64,000 nucleotides of DNA from Palsa-506 sp963836355 (lineage in GTDB: Bacteria; Actinomycetota; Actinomycetes; Streptosporangiales; Streptosporangiaceae), in the NCBI GenBank assembly GCA_963836355.1, contig CAWIJO010000012.1, positions 27,974 through 91,973 of the forward strand, read 5' to 3'. Positions 19,940 through 29,482 of this stretch are shown here, in pieces. Below the pieces are notes generated by a model, which saw only the letters and a list, made by a program, of their open reading frames with translations, did not search any database and was not told the origin of the DNA. The number at the start of each line of letters is the position of its first letter. Positions within the stretch are counted from its first letter, which is position 1. The translations under genes and the position numbers were made by a program.

Positions 19940-20330
19940 AGCCCCGGCTGGGCGCTCGCGAGCGGGGTTTGCCACTCAATCTGCCACTCAATCTGATCTT
20001 GCTTTTCCCAGACCGACGAGCCGCCTTAGGCTTCCCCACCTGTGGTGCAGTTGCCACTCGTATCACGATCACTGAGGCCCTCCTCAGGTAGATCGCAGTC
20101 GGGTCCCGCAGGGCCGTGGCCGCAGCCGGGCGTAAGGCGCGTAGTACATCGTCGCGAAGAACGCGACGAGACCGCGACCGCGGTCCCCAGGAGCCGACGT
20201 AGGACACCGCAGTGAGTAACTCGCGTGCCTGCGCGTGGGTTACGACCACGCGGAGGTCGACTTCGTCGACCACGGCGACTCGCTTGAGCTTGACCTGGCT
20301 TCTCCCAGCAGATCAGCCCGCCGAGTCGGC
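19940..20330 (-). pseudogene. Tyrosine recombinase remnant
   Basis: VDEVDLRVVVTHAQARELLTA, then (another frame) RGRGLVAFFATMYYA, ALRPAAATALRD and DCDLPEEGL match the start of the catalytic domain of actinobacterial integrases. The later catalytic boxes are absent. The frame near the 3' end encodes repeated IEWQ from a 12-bp tandem repeat. The remnant has at least two frameshifts and an internal deletion. Confidence 0.7.
19970..19993 (+). repeat. Tandem 12-bp repeat containing TGCCACTC
   Basis: TGCCACTCAATC occurs twice without a gap at the 3' end of the integrase remnant. A similar TGCCACTC pair with 11-bp spacing occurs at 39214-39232, next to a tRNA-Thr-derived repeat. Integrase arm-type binding sites are one possible explanation. 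Confidence 0.5.
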
Positions 20331-20667
20331 CGAAGCCACAGCTCGACGGACGGCAGCCCATGCCAGTCCGGGTACCCGAGGACGAACGCCTCGGGTTACA
20401 CCACCAGGGTGGCCCTTCTGCGCGCCGCCTGCCCGGCGAGTGAGACCACCCTGCCGATGGCGGCAACCCGGCCTGACAGCACCGGAGCTGAATCCACGGC
20501 CGTGACCTTCACGGCGGTCATCGCTGGATCCTGACTGCACGGAGGCTGCGCCCGCCGCGGTCGCCGCGGCGATCGAGGGCGGCGAGGGAGTCGTACCTGC
20601 GAGGGCGTGCTGTCGTCGACGGCGAACCGGGCGCGAATCCCTTTCCCCGGTTGAGGTTCTGGGCGCC
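20331..20667. other. Stretch without a recognisable gene
   Basis: No gene recognised. It may include the decayed 5' part of the integrase on the minus strand. Confidence 0.35.
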
Positions 20668-20904
20668 GTGCGGGCCACGGACTGGCAGGATCGGATGGTG
20701 GCCAGTCTCTTCAGCAACCCGGTGATCATCACCTACGTCGACCCGGACAACGTCCAGCTGGCCCAGTCGACGGATAACCGGCTGCTGCCGCGCATCGGGG
20801 AGAACGTGCGCCTGGGCCGGACGCCGTACGTGGTGGAGCGCATCGGCTACGACATCCCAACCGACACCGTCGAACGGGTCTGGGTCGTCTGCCGACCGGC
20901 CTGA
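20668..20904 (+). CDS. Small hypothetical protein
   Basis: A 78-aa frame reading NPVIITYVDPDNVQLAQSTD, then LPRIGENVRLGRTPYVVERIG and ending VWVVCRPA. The alternating hydrophobic pattern suggests a small beta-rich domain, and codon use is typical of real genes here. I do not recognise the family. It ends 13 bases before the GlnR-like operator of the amt operon and is probably a separate unit. Confidence 0.5.
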   Translation: MRATDWQDRMVASLFSNPVIITYVDPDNVQLAQSTDNRLLPRIGENVRLGRTPYVVERIGYDIPTDTVERVWVVCRPA

Positions 20905-20917
20905 CGTTCGTCAATTC

Positions 20918-20955
20918 GTAACATCGCGGAAACGCAGACCAACATTTCGTGAAAC
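20918..20955 (+). promoter_or_regulatory. GlnR-type operator upstream of amt-glnB-glnD
   Basis: The pattern GTAAC-n6-GAAAC-n6-CAACA-n6-GAAAC matches the double GlnR box of actinobacteria (gTnAc-n6-GaAAc repeated with 6-bp spacing). Three half-sites are near consensus and the third is degenerate. It lies about 105 bases before the amt start, where GlnR activates transcription on nitrogen limitation. Confidence 0.8.
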
Positions 20956-21058
20956 ATCGGCACCCCAAGCTGCCTATCGATGAGGCGGGGCGGGTCCAAG
21001 AAGGCGCCGTCGTGGAGGGGCGCCTAACCCCTCCTGCTGATCAATCGATGGAGGTGGG

Positions 21059-22378
21059 ATGACAACGGCTATTACGCCTGGATGATCGTGGCCACCGCGT
21101 TCGTCTTGATGATGACGACGCCCGCGCTGGCGCTCTTTTACGGCGGGATGACCCGTACCAAGTCGGTTCTGAACATAATGATGATGTCCTTCGTCGCCAT
21201 GGGCGTCGTCGGCATCGTCTTCGTGCTCTGGGGGTGGTCCGAAGGCTGGGGCGCCGATGGCACCGGCAACGCCAACGGCCAGCTCATCGCCAACCCGTTC
21301 CACGAGTTCGGGTTGCTCCACGTCAGCAGCAGCAACTTCATATACGTCCTGTTCCAGCTGACGTTCGCCGTGATCACCGTCGCCCTGATCTCCGGTTCGA
21401 TCGCTGACCGGGTGAAGATCGGCTCGTGGGTCGTCTTCTGCGTGCTGTGGGTGACGCTGGTCTACTTCCCGATCGCCCACAACATCTGGGCCGGTGGTTG
21501 GTTCGCGGCCCATTTCCGAACCTGGACTACGCTGGTGGGACGGTCGTCCACATCAACGCCGGTGTCGCCGGCGGCATACTCGCGCTGGTCATGGGTCGGC
21601 GCATCGGCTGGCCGCGCGACGTCGGGCGCCCGCACAACCTCACCCTGACGATGATCGGTGCCGGCCTGCTGTGGACGGGCTGGTACGGCTTCAACGTCGG
21701 GTCGATCGTCTTTACGTCCGGCTCGCTGTCGAGCGCGGCCAAGTTCACGGCCCAGTTCCAGGGTGAGACCGGCGTGACCTTTATGAACACCACGCTCGCC
21801 ACGATGGCCGCGATGCTGGCCTGGATGCTCGTCGAGCGGATCCGCAACGGCAAGGCCACCTCGCTGGGTGCCGCCTCCGGTGTGGTCGCTGGCCTCGTCG
21901 CGATCACACCGTCCTGCGGATCGGTCAACACGCTCGGTGCACTGTGCGTCGGGACTGTCGCTGGTGCCGTCTGTGCCGCGCGGTCGGGCTGAAGTACAAG
22001 CTGGGCCTCGACGACTCGCTCGACGTCGTCGGCGTCCATCTCACCGGTGGCATCATCGGCGCGCTGCTGATCGGCTTCTTCGGTACGCTGAAGTCGCCGC
22101 AGGGCCTGGATGGGCTGTTCCCGAGTGGTGGCGGCGGCCTCTTCTACGGCGGCAACGGAACGCTGCTGTGGCACCAGTTCCTCGGTGTAGTGTTCACGAT
22201 CGTCTGGTGCGGTGTGCTGACCGCCCTCATCGGCCCAGCCATCAAGTACACGATGGGCTGGCGGATCAAGCCGGACGCCGAGGTCGAGGGCATCGACTAC
22301 GACCAGCATGGTGAGTCTGCCTACGATTGGGGCACGTCCTCCGGTTCGCACGTTGTCACGGAAGGGGCTTCCTCATGA
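21059..22378 (+). pseudogene. amt: Ammonium transporter Amt, frameshifted
   Basis: Conserved Amt blocks are all present: ALALFYGGMTRTKSVLN, PIAHNIWAGGW, NLDYAGGTVVHINAG, GWYGFNVGS and HLTGGIIGALLIG. They lie in three frames, with shifts near 21520 and 21980. A further shift sits at the start: the ATG at 21059, after GGAGGTGG, is out of frame with NGYYAWMIVATAF. Intact Amt imports ammonium through 11 membrane helices. The final GIDYDQHGESAYDW and the TGA overlapping the glnB ATG confirm the operon. Confidence 0.88.
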
Positions 22379-22716
22379 CGAAGCTGGTCACCGCGATCAT
22401 CAAGCCGTTCAAGCTCGACGACGTCAAGGCAGCGTTGGAGAGGCTCGGCGTGCAGGGCATGACGGTGAGCAAGGTGAGCGGATTCGGGCGCCAGAAGGGG
22501 CACACCGAGGTCTACCGCGGTGCCGAGTACACCGTGGACATGGTCCCCAAGGTGCGGGTCAAGGTGCTGTCCGACGACGGCAAGGCCCTCGACATCGTCG
22601 CCTCGATCGTCGAGGCCGCACGCACCGGCAAGATCGGCGACGGCAAGGTTTGGGTGACACCCGTCGAGCAGGTGGTGCGGGTACGTACCGGTGAGCGTGA
22701 CACCGACGCCCTCTGA
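22375..22716 (+). CDS. glnB: Nitrogen regulatory PII protein
   Basis: A complete 113-aa PII protein beginning MTKLVTAIIKPFKLDDVKAA. The T-loop contains KGHTEVYRGAEYTVD, with the modifiable Tyr at about residue 51. The B and C loops (GDGKVWVTPVEQVVRVRTGE) are intact. PII senses ATP/ADP and 2-oxoglutarate and controls Amt and nitrogen enzymes. The ATGA overlap with amt and 26-bp overlap with glnD show translational coupling. It is the only unbroken gene of this operon. In actinobacteria the same gene is often named glnK. Confidence 0.93.
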   Translation: MTKLVTAIIKPFKLDDVKAALERLGVQGMTVSKVSGFGRQKGHTEVYRGAEYTVDMVPKVRVKVLSDDGKALDIVASIVEAARTGKIGDGKVWVTPVEQVVRVRTGERDTDAL

Positions 22717-25011
22717 AGCCCTGCCGAACATCTCGCGCGCTGACGCCCTCCGCGAGGCCCGGGCAGCCATTGTGGCTCGCCCGGGCCTAGTCGGCGTCGC
22801 GCTCCGGGATGCCCTCGCCGACGCCTACGACCAGTGGCTGACCGCGGCCCTGCCCGGACGCAGCGGTGTCGCCCTGGCGGCCGTCGGCGGTCTCGGCCGC
22901 CGGGAGATGGCGCCCTACTCCGATCTGGACCTGATACTGCTGCACGCCAAGGGCACCCAGGATATGGCGGCGACCGCCGACGCGATCTGGTATCCCGTCT
23001 GGGACTCCCGGATCGGCCTGGATCATTCGGTGCGCACGCCCGGCCAGGCCGTGTCGGTCGCGGCCGAGGACATGAAGGCGATGCTGAGCCTGCTCGACCT
23101 GCGCCACGTCGCCGGCGACGCCGGACTGTCCGGGGAGCTGCGCGAGCGCACGTTCGCGCTGTGGCGGAGCACCGCGGTGAAGAGGATCGGCGAACTGCGG
23201 GAGCTATGCCGGGGCCGCGGCAAGCTGGTCGGCGAGGTCGGCTTCGCGCTCGAGCCGGAGATCAAGCAGGGCCGCGGCGGGCTGCGGGACTGGCACGCGC
23301 TGCGAGCGCTGGCGATGGCCCAACTGGTCGACGTACTCGACCCGGTGCGCCGGGCCAGTGAATTGCTGCTGGACGTCCGGGGCGAACTGCAGCGGGTGAA
23401 CCGGGGCGCCGACGACGTCCTACGCCTGCAGGATCAGCAGCCGGTGGCCGCGGCGCTCGGCCTGGCCGGCGACGACGGCCTGCTCCGTGCGGTCAACGAG
23501 GCGGGACGGACGATCAGCTCCGCGCTCGACCGCGCCTGGCGGCATATTCCGGTCGAGGGCCGACGGCGGGGGCGACGCCGACCGTGGGGCGGCGGCCTTG
23601 ACCGGAAGCCGGTGGCCCAGAACGTGATCAGCCAGGACGGCGAGATCGTACTGGCCCGGAACGTCGACCCGTGGACCGATCCGGTGCTGCCGCTGCGCGC
23701 CGCCCGTGCGGCCGCGACCCGTGGCGAGCCACTGGCGCCGTTCACGCTCGACCGGCTGGTGAGCGAGACGGCACCGATGCCCGAACCGTGGCCGGAGGAG
23801 GCGCGGGAGGAGTTCCTCGCCCTGCTGGGCACCGGAGCCAGCGCCGTGCCCGTGCTGGAGGCTCTCGACCAGGTCGGCTTGATGAGCGGCTATTCCCGGA
23901 GTGGCAGCATGTCCGGTTCGCCCCCCAGCGCAACCCGGTGCACCGCTTCACCGTCGAACGGCACTTCATGGAGACCGCGGCGGAGGCCGCGGCCTTTACG
24001 GCCGCGGTGCGCCAGCCCGACCTGCTGCTCACCGGCGCTCTCTTCCACGACATCGGCAAGGCACTGCCTGGCGACCACTCGGTGGTCGGGGCCGGGCTGG
24101 CCGGGCCGATCGCGACCCGGATGGGCTTCCCGCCCGGCGACGTCCGCCGCGTCGTCGCCCTCGTGCGTCATCACCTGCTGCTGCCGGACACCGCCACGCG
24201 CCGTGACCTCGACGACCGGCGCACCATCGGCATCGTCGTCGACGCGCTGAACGGGTCGAGTGAGATGCTCGACGAACTGGCCGCGCTGAGCCGGGCCGAC
24301 GCCGCCGCCGCCGGCCCCGCCGCCTGGAGTAACTGGAAGGCCCGGCTGCTGGCCGAGCTGGTTCGCCGGGCCAAGGCTGTCACGACCGGCGGGGAGCTGC
24401 CAGTCGAGCCCGCCAACCTCGCCGCGAGCAGCAAGCGGCTCGCGGCACCGGGGGAGCTCGGGGTGGAGCGGGTCGGCGACCGGCTGGTGGTGACCGCCCC
24501 GGACGTCCCCGGCCTGCTCTCGGCCACCTCGGGCGTCCTCGCCCTGCACTCCCTCGAAGTCCGCTCGGCGAGCGTCGCGACCCAGCGCGGCATGGCGGTC
24601 AACTCCTTCGTTGCAACGCCTCGTTTCGGCTCGTACCCGCATCTGGCCACGCTGCGCAACGATCTGGCCCGGGCGCTGGAGGGCAGCCTGCCGCTGGAGG
24701 AACGGCTCAGCGCCAAGGACGCGGCCTACGCCGACCGGATGGCGTTCGCCGGGCCGCCACCGCGCGTGCTGTGGTTCGACGACGAGGCGACCGACGCGAT
24801 CATCGTGGAGATCCGGGCCAGTGACTCCTTCGGGTTGCTGCACCGCCTGACCGGCGCCTTGGAGGCCAGCACGCTAGACATCCGATCGGCGCAAATCTCC
24901 ACGCTCGGGCGCTCGGTGGTCGACGCGTTCTATGTGACCTCAGGTGACGGAGAGATCAACGACGACATCCGTGAGGCGACCACTCGGCGCCTGCTTCTGG
25001 CCGCGCGCTGA
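22691..25011 (+). pseudogene. glnD: PII uridylyl/adenylyltransferase GlnD, one frameshift
   Basis: The nucleotidyltransferase motif GGLGRREMAPYSDLDL lies near residue 60. An HD-domain segment (LFHDIGKALPGDHSVVGA) and two C-terminal ACT domains (VTAPDVPGLLSATSGVLALH; EIRASDSFGLLHRLTGALE) follow. The frame changes near 23890: GLM in one frame becomes ERLFPEWQHVRFAPQRNPVH in the next. Loss of one C in an expected GATCGAGCGG explains it. GlnD modifies the T-loop Tyr of PII according to nitrogen status. If the shift is real, only the transferase half would be made. Confidence 0.9.
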
Positions 25012-25437
25012 GCCGACCCGGTGGTTCGCCGCGCATGCTCTGGACGGGCCGCATAGGGCCGCACCGATGGAGGATCCAGCGGGGGACGACCGCGGCTCCG
25101 GACCCCGACTGCGAGTCGGAGTCGATTATAAAAGTAATTCTTTGCCGCCCCAGAGAACCCTGCTACGCCCTCCCCGGCGACGGTCCACAGGCCTGACACC
25201 AGGCCCTGGCTTCGAGAGCCCCTGCCAGTAACCGGCAATTAGGCAGCCGACTCCGCGGACCGAGCTTGAGCGCTGCAGACCTCTTCCCGGGCCGGGAAAA
25301 CCCCGGAAAGAGGTCAGGGATACACGCTCGAAAAACGCTCATGACCTGCGGACAGGTCTTCACGTTTGGGCGTGACCTGGTGGTTCGTGGGGTGACCGGG
25401 GTGCCGCCCGCAGGTTGAGCGGGCCGTGCCCACAGTG
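25012..25437. other. Intergenic stretch with one imperfect hairpin
   Basis: No gene recognised. GACCTCTT (25278-25285) pairs with AAGAGGTC (25308-25315) around a GC-rich interior, giving a terminator-like structure about 270 bases beyond glnD. Confidence 0.4.
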
Positions 25438-25860
25438 TTATGGGGTGTCGTGCCCGGTATCGGCGGTGCGGGCCCGGGGGGTGCGCTGCCAGCGCGGGTC
25501 GGCCTCGAATGCGGCGGTGCCGAGGGCTTCGAGCCGGGCGAGCAGCTCGCGCAGCCTGCGGTCGTTGTCGACCCAGGCCTGGTAGTCGTGGTGCTGGGCG
25601 GGGCTGAGCCAGCGGCAGGCGGTCTTCGCGGCGATCTTGCGGGTCCACTGCCAGTAGGGGCCGTGCCGGGCGGGCGGGTCGGCGTGGCAGGCGCAGCGGG
25701 GGTGGCCGCAGCGGGTGCGCCTTTCGGTGATCGAGCCGGGCAGGACCATTCCCGAGGCGGCGATGGCGGCCAGCTCGGCGGCGATCTGGCGGGCCTGGTC
25801 CTGGTGGCTGGCGGCGACGTGCACGGTCTCAGGGTGGCATAGGCCGGTAACCCCGGTCAT
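25438..25860 (-). CDS. DUF6788 family protein
   Basis: A 140-aa protein with a Cys/His cluster (RTRCGHPRCACHADPPARHG). YWQWTRKIAAKTACRWLSP and VDNDRRLRELLARLEAL follow, the hallmarks of the DUF6788 family found beside recombinase-like genes in actinobacteria. The cysteines may bind zinc. The start chosen is the ATG at 25860, because the longer frame upstream lies on the antisense of the recombinase gene. It diverges from that gene across about 20 bases containing the near-palindrome TGTATGTACACA. Confidence 0.7.
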   Translation of the reverse strand: MTGVTGLCHPETVHVAASHQDQARQIAAELAAIAASGMVLPGSITERRTRCGHPRCACHADPPARHGPYWQWTRKIAAKTACRWLSPAQHHDYQAWVDNDRRLRELLARLEALGTAAFEADPRWQRTPRARTADTGHDTP

Positions 25861-25881
25861 CTCTTGCTGTATGTACACAGT

Positions 25882-26829
25882 GTGAAGGCTGCCCCGCGGG
25901 GCGCGCCCCCGCCGCAAGTGCGCCGGGCCGCCGGGCCGGCGGCAGGCTACATCGCGTCCTGGCGGCCGTCGTCGGTGCCGCCGCCGGCTGCGGCCTTCGC
26001 CCGGGGGGTCGTCGTGGCGGCAGGCCGGCGCGGCCGCCTGCGGGCGAAGAACCTGCTGTGGGCGGCGGGAAAGCTGGCCGGCTACGGGATCGGGCTGGGG
26101 CTGGAACCGGTCCCGGAGGTGCTGCTGCACCCGTCGGTGATCGAGCGGTTCACCGCGCACGCGCCGGGCCTGTCCGGGCCGGCCCGCCGGACGCTGCGCA
26201 CGAACCTGCGGTTCCTGGCCCGGGCCGTGGTCCCGCAGCTTCACCCGGCGGACGCGCCGCTGCCCCGCGAGCGCGCCAAGGCGCCCTACACTCCCGCGGA
26301 GATCGGCGGCTACCTGGCCCTGGCCGGCGCCCAGCCCGCCGCCGCGCGGCGGATGCGCGCCGCGGGCCTGGTCTGCCTGGGCGCCGGCGCCGGGCTGATC
26401 CGCGCCGACCTGGGGCATGTGCGCGGCACCGGCATCTGCTGCCGCTCCGGCGGCGTCATCGTGACCGTGCGCGGCAGCAGGCCGCGGGCGGTGCCGGTGC
26501 TGGCCCGCTACCACCAGGTGCTGCTCGCGCCGGCGGCGTTCGCCGGCGGCCACCTGGTGACCGGCGGCACCAGCCCGGACCGCGGCAACATCACGAACCC
26601 GCTGGTCAGCTCGCTGGCCAGCGGCACCGGGCTGCCCCGGCTGGAGGGCTCCCGGCTGCGCGCCACCTGGCTGGCCGACTGCGCCTCCCTGATCGGCCTG
26701 GCCACGTTCATGCACGCTGCGGGGATCACCTGCAGCCAGCGGCTCGGCGACATCATCGCCGCCCTTGCCCGAAGAACTCGCCCGCTTCGGCGTGTCGGTC
26801 ATCTTCCTCGAGGGAGGTCACGCCGATGA
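25882..26829 (+). CDS. Tyrosine-recombinase-like protein, 3' end fused to foreign sequence
   Basis: The N-terminal helical part is followed by TPAEIGGYLALAGAQPAAARR, GLVCLGAGAGLIRADL, a beta hairpin (SGGVIVTVRGSRPRAVPVL) and SRLRATWLADCASLIGLAT. The fold order resembles a tyrosine recombinase catalytic domain, but a clear H-x-x-R and nucleophilic Tyr are missing. After GDIIAAL near 26764 the sequence is out-of-frame serine recombinase DNA, so the natural C-terminus is lost. A GTG at 25882 is the likeliest start; a TTG lies at 25864. Confidence 0.6.
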   Translation: MKAAPRGAPPPQVRRAAGPAAGYIASWRPSSVPPPAAAFARGVVVAAGRRGRLRAKNLLWAAGKLAGYGIGLGLEPVPEVLLHPSVIERFTAHAPGLSGPARRTLRTNLRFLARAVVPQLHPADAPLPRERAKAPYTPAEIGGYLALAGAQPAAARRMRAAGLVCLGAGAGLIRADLGHVRGTGICCRSGGVIVTVRGSRPRAVPVLARYHQVLLAPAAFAGGHLVTGGTSPDRGNITNPLVSSLASGTGLPRLEGSRLRATWLADCASLIGLATFMHAAGITCSQRLGDIIAALARRTRPLRRVGHLPRGRSRR

Positions 26830-28068
26830 CCCCCAAAGGGCGGCTGCTCGCGCAAATCCAGGCAGCGGGGGCCGAGTTCGAGCCCACGAAGATCGTCGAC
26901 CGGAACCGCCGCGGCAAGCTCTGGCGGGCCCGTCAGGGTGAGGTGGTCTCCGGCGCCGTCCCCTACGGCTACCGCAAGGTCCGAGCCGCTTCCGGGCCCT
27001 GCGGGCAAGTCCAGGTCTGCGAAGAGGAGGCCACCGTCGTGCGTCAGGCCATCAGCTGGCACGCGAACGAGGGGCTGTCGATCCGGCAGATTGCCATCCG
27101 GCTCACCGAGGCGGGCATCCCGAGCCCGAAGGGCAAGCCGATCTGGCACCCCGCGACCGTCGACGCGCTCTTGCGCCAGGAAGCCTACGCCGGCACCCTC
27201 TATTACAACCGCCGGATCACCCGTGCCGATGCCCCCCGCCTTCCCCGGCACTCCGCCGAGCATGAACCGCTTACCCAGACCCGGCCGCGCGAGGAATGGA
27301 TCGGCATCGCGGTGCCACCCCCCGTCGACCTCGGCACCTGGTCACGCTCGCAAGCCCAGCACAGCCGCAACGCCCGCTTCAGCCCCCGCCACGCCGGCCC
27401 CGGACGCTACCTGCTGCGTCACCTCGTGCACTGCGATGAGTGCGGGCAAATACCCCAGGCACACCGAAGAGCCAGGGAAAACGGAGAATACCGCTACTAC
27501 CGCTGCACCACGGCGCTACCGATGCACCTGCGCGCCGAGAAACTGCGCTGCTCACAACCCCCCGCCCGCGCCGACGAACTCGACGAACTCGTCCGGAACG
27601 AGGTCATCCGCCACCTCCACCACCCCGAGCTGATCCTGCGCGCCTGCGCCGTGCCCGCCGACAAGACGCTGACCACCGACGCGATGCGCCAGCTCACCGA
27701 CCTGCGCTCCCAGCAAGCCCGCCTCATCGACGCCTACCAGGCCGGGGTGATCTCGCTGCGCGACCTCGAGGCACGCCGAAGGCCGATCACCGACCGCACC
27801 GGAGAACTCGGGCAACTGGCCCGCCACGCCGAGCATCACCGCCTCAGCCAAGCCGAGCTCAGGCAGCGCATCGACGACTTCGCCAGCGAGGTCACCGACG
27901 GGCTCGCCGCCATGGACTTCACCCGGCGCCAGCAGCTCGTCCGGACCGTCCCCGACAAAGCCGTGGTGTCCGAATCACGCGTCGAGATCCTCTTCAAGAT
28001 CCCCCTCCCCCGCGCGCCAAAGAAGGGCCAAAGCCCCGCCGGCCAGATGAGCCGATTGCGTCCAGAGC
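26765..28068 (+). pseudogene. Large serine recombinase, catalytic N-terminus missing
   Basis: It starts mid-domain with LPEELARFGVSVIFLEGG. After a frame change at a C/A run near 26833 it continues as TKIVDRNRRGKLWRARQGEVV, YGYRKV, EGLSIRQIAIRLTEAGIPS and a zinc-ribbon part (LVHCDECGQI, YRYYRC). It ends with a coiled region and VEILFKIPLP. The domain with the nucleophilic Ser is absent and the 5' boundary is a junction with the tyrosine-recombinase-like gene. It cannot be active. Confidence 0.8.
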
Positions 28069-28071
28069 GCC

Positions 28072-28380
28072 AGCACCACGCAAAAACACGACTACCCCTC
28101 CCCGGCGCACCGCCGCTCCTACGCCGGCCGCACCAGCGCCGAACGCGGCTTCGCCACCATCAAGGACCCCGCCACCACCAGCATCGCCCGCGGCTGGTGC
28201 CGCCTGACGGGCCTGACCCCGCTGCTGCTGATCGCCACCTGCCTGCTCGCCGTCCGCAACCAGCGCATCCTCGCAGCCTTCACCGCCCGCCAGGACGACA
28301 ACGCCAGCCGCGCCGCCGCCGGGCTCCCGCCAAAAACCCGCAAGCGACGGCGCACCACCCACGCCGGCGCCCCGCCATAG
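28072..28380 (+). pseudogene. C-terminal fragment of a transposase-like protein
   Basis: The frame reads HDYPSPAHRRSYAGRTSAER, GFATIKDPATTSIARGWCRL and LLAVRNQRILAAFTARQDDN, ending at a TAG at 28378. ERGFATIKDPA..RGWCRL is typical of the C-terminus of an actinobacterial transposase-like family that occurs with DUF6788 genes. Everything N-terminal is replaced by the serine recombinase fragment. Confidence 0.55.
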
Positions 28381-28577
28381 CCGGACAGGCACTCCCCGCG
28401 CCGCAGCTCACCAGCCGATTTACACCACGCACCACCACGGCAGTCCCGCACGCTCTCATCCAGGCCCAAAAGGCCACCCTGGCCCGCAAGACCCATCTCA
28501 GGCCAGGCAGCAGACAGGCAGCAGAAATGACGGACCTAAACGTGAACATAGATGCTCGCGAAACGTGAAGACCACGC

Positions 28578-28621
28578 GGAGCCCCCTTACGGAATCGAAC
28601 CGTAGACCTTCTCCTTACCAT
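28578..28621 (-). repeat. tRNA-Thr(GGT) 3'-half, probable integration (att) site, copy 1
   Basis: On the minus strand it reads ATGGTAA (anticodon loop, GGT), GGAGA stem, variable loop, TACGG-TTCGATT-CCGTA (T arm) and an AGGGGGC acceptor strand followed by TCC. The 5' half of a tRNA is absent. The same 44 bases occur at 39281-39324 with one change. Integrative elements commonly leave such tRNA 3' ends as attachment-site copies. Confidence 0.75.
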
Positions 28622-28771
28622 GGGCAGCCACCCAGTCCCTGTAATCGCCGCAGAGCCATTCACCAGGCAGAACACGAGCTCGCGCAAGCTGGCGCAACCC
28701 CCGCCAGGCGGTCGCTAGCTGGGCTTGCCCCCCGATTTGCCCCAGGATCGTCAGCAATCCCCCGCCTTCAT

Positions 28772-28799
28772 CACTGGTAGGAATACGCTCCTACCAGTG
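28772..28799 (+). promoter_or_regulatory. Palindromic operator of the VapBC-like module
   Basis: CACTGGTAGGA and its exact reverse complement TCCTACCAGTG are separated by ATACGC. The palindrome ends 15 bases before the antitoxin ATG at 28815. VapB-type antitoxins bind such sites to repress their own operon. Confidence 0.65.
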
Positions 28800-28814
28800 C
28801 GCTATCGTTGGGAC

Positions 28815-29102
28815 ATGACAGTGCGGAAGCTATCCATCTCGGTCCCCGCTGAGATCGAGGAAACGATCAAGGCTGCCGCGGCCGAGGAGGGCAAGCCGGT
28901 GTCGGCCTGGCTGGCCGAGGCCGCCACCGAGAAAGCCCGCGCTGCCGCCCGGCAGGCAGCGGGACGGGCGGCCGCGTGTGAACTGGTGGCCGAGTACGAA
29001 GCCGAGCACGGCCCGCTGCCCGCCGCCTCCCGGCAGCGTGCCCGCCAGTTCCTGATCGAGTCCGGGCTGATCGACGACGAGCCGCAGCAGGCTGCCGGGT
29101 AG
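28815..29102 (+). CDS. VapB-like antitoxin
   Basis: A 95-aa protein beginning MTVRKLSISVPAEIEETIKA, a ribbon-helix-helix-type DNA-binding start. A helical, charged C-terminus (ARQFLIESGLIDDEP) would wrap the toxin. It overlaps the toxin start by one base (TAGTG). The ATG follows CGTTGGGAC without a strong ribosome site, so the message may be nearly leaderless. The perfect palindrome immediately upstream is the likely autoregulatory site. Confidence 0.8.
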   Translation: MTVRKLSISVPAEIEETIKAAAAEEGKPVSAWLAEAATEKARAAARQAAGRAAACELVAEYEAEHGPLPAASRQRARQFLIESGLIDDEPQQAAG

Positions 29103-29482
29103 TGCCCGCCATCGTCTACGACACCGGCGCCCTGGTCGCCGCCGAGCGGCGCAATCCCGACTTCCTGGCCCTGCATGACGAAGTGACCGCCGCGCGCATC
29201 CGCCCTATCGTCCCGGTTGTCGTGCTGGCCCAGGCATGGCGCGGCGGTCCTCAGCACCAGATCTCCAAAGTGCTGAAGGCTTGCGACCTCCTTCCTGACG
29301 ATGAGCGTCTCGGCCGGGCAGCAGGCGTGGCCTGCGCCGCCTCCGGCACAACCGACGTCATCGACGCCATCGTGGTGGCCACCGCCGTCCGTTACCAGGC
29401 CTCCATTGTCACCAGCGACCACGGCGACCTGTCCCGCATCGCCGACGCCATCGGCGTGAAAATCCGCCTCTATACAACCTGA
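29102..29482 (+). CDS. PIN-domain toxin (VapC-like)
   Basis: A 126-aa PIN-domain protein. Acidic residues in the expected places are Asp in IVYDTGALVAAE, Asp in TDVIDAIVVATA and Asp in VTSDHGDL. These would bind metal ions for RNA cleavage. The GTG start overlaps the antitoxin TAG. Paired with the upstream antitoxin it forms a type II module, placed just inside the tRNA-derived repeat at 28578, a typical position for a stabilising module of an integrative element. Confidence 0.85.
   Translation: MPAIVYDTGALVAAERRNPDFLALHDEVTAARIRPIVPVVVLAQAWRGGPQHQISKVLKACDLLPDDERLGRAAGVACAASGTTDVIDAIVVATAVRYQASIVTSDHGDLSRIADAIGVKIRLYTT

Noticed and set aside
28578..28621. A functional tRNA-Thr gene
   Set aside because: Only the anticodon-loop to acceptor 3' half is present; the 5' acceptor and D arm are missing at both copies.
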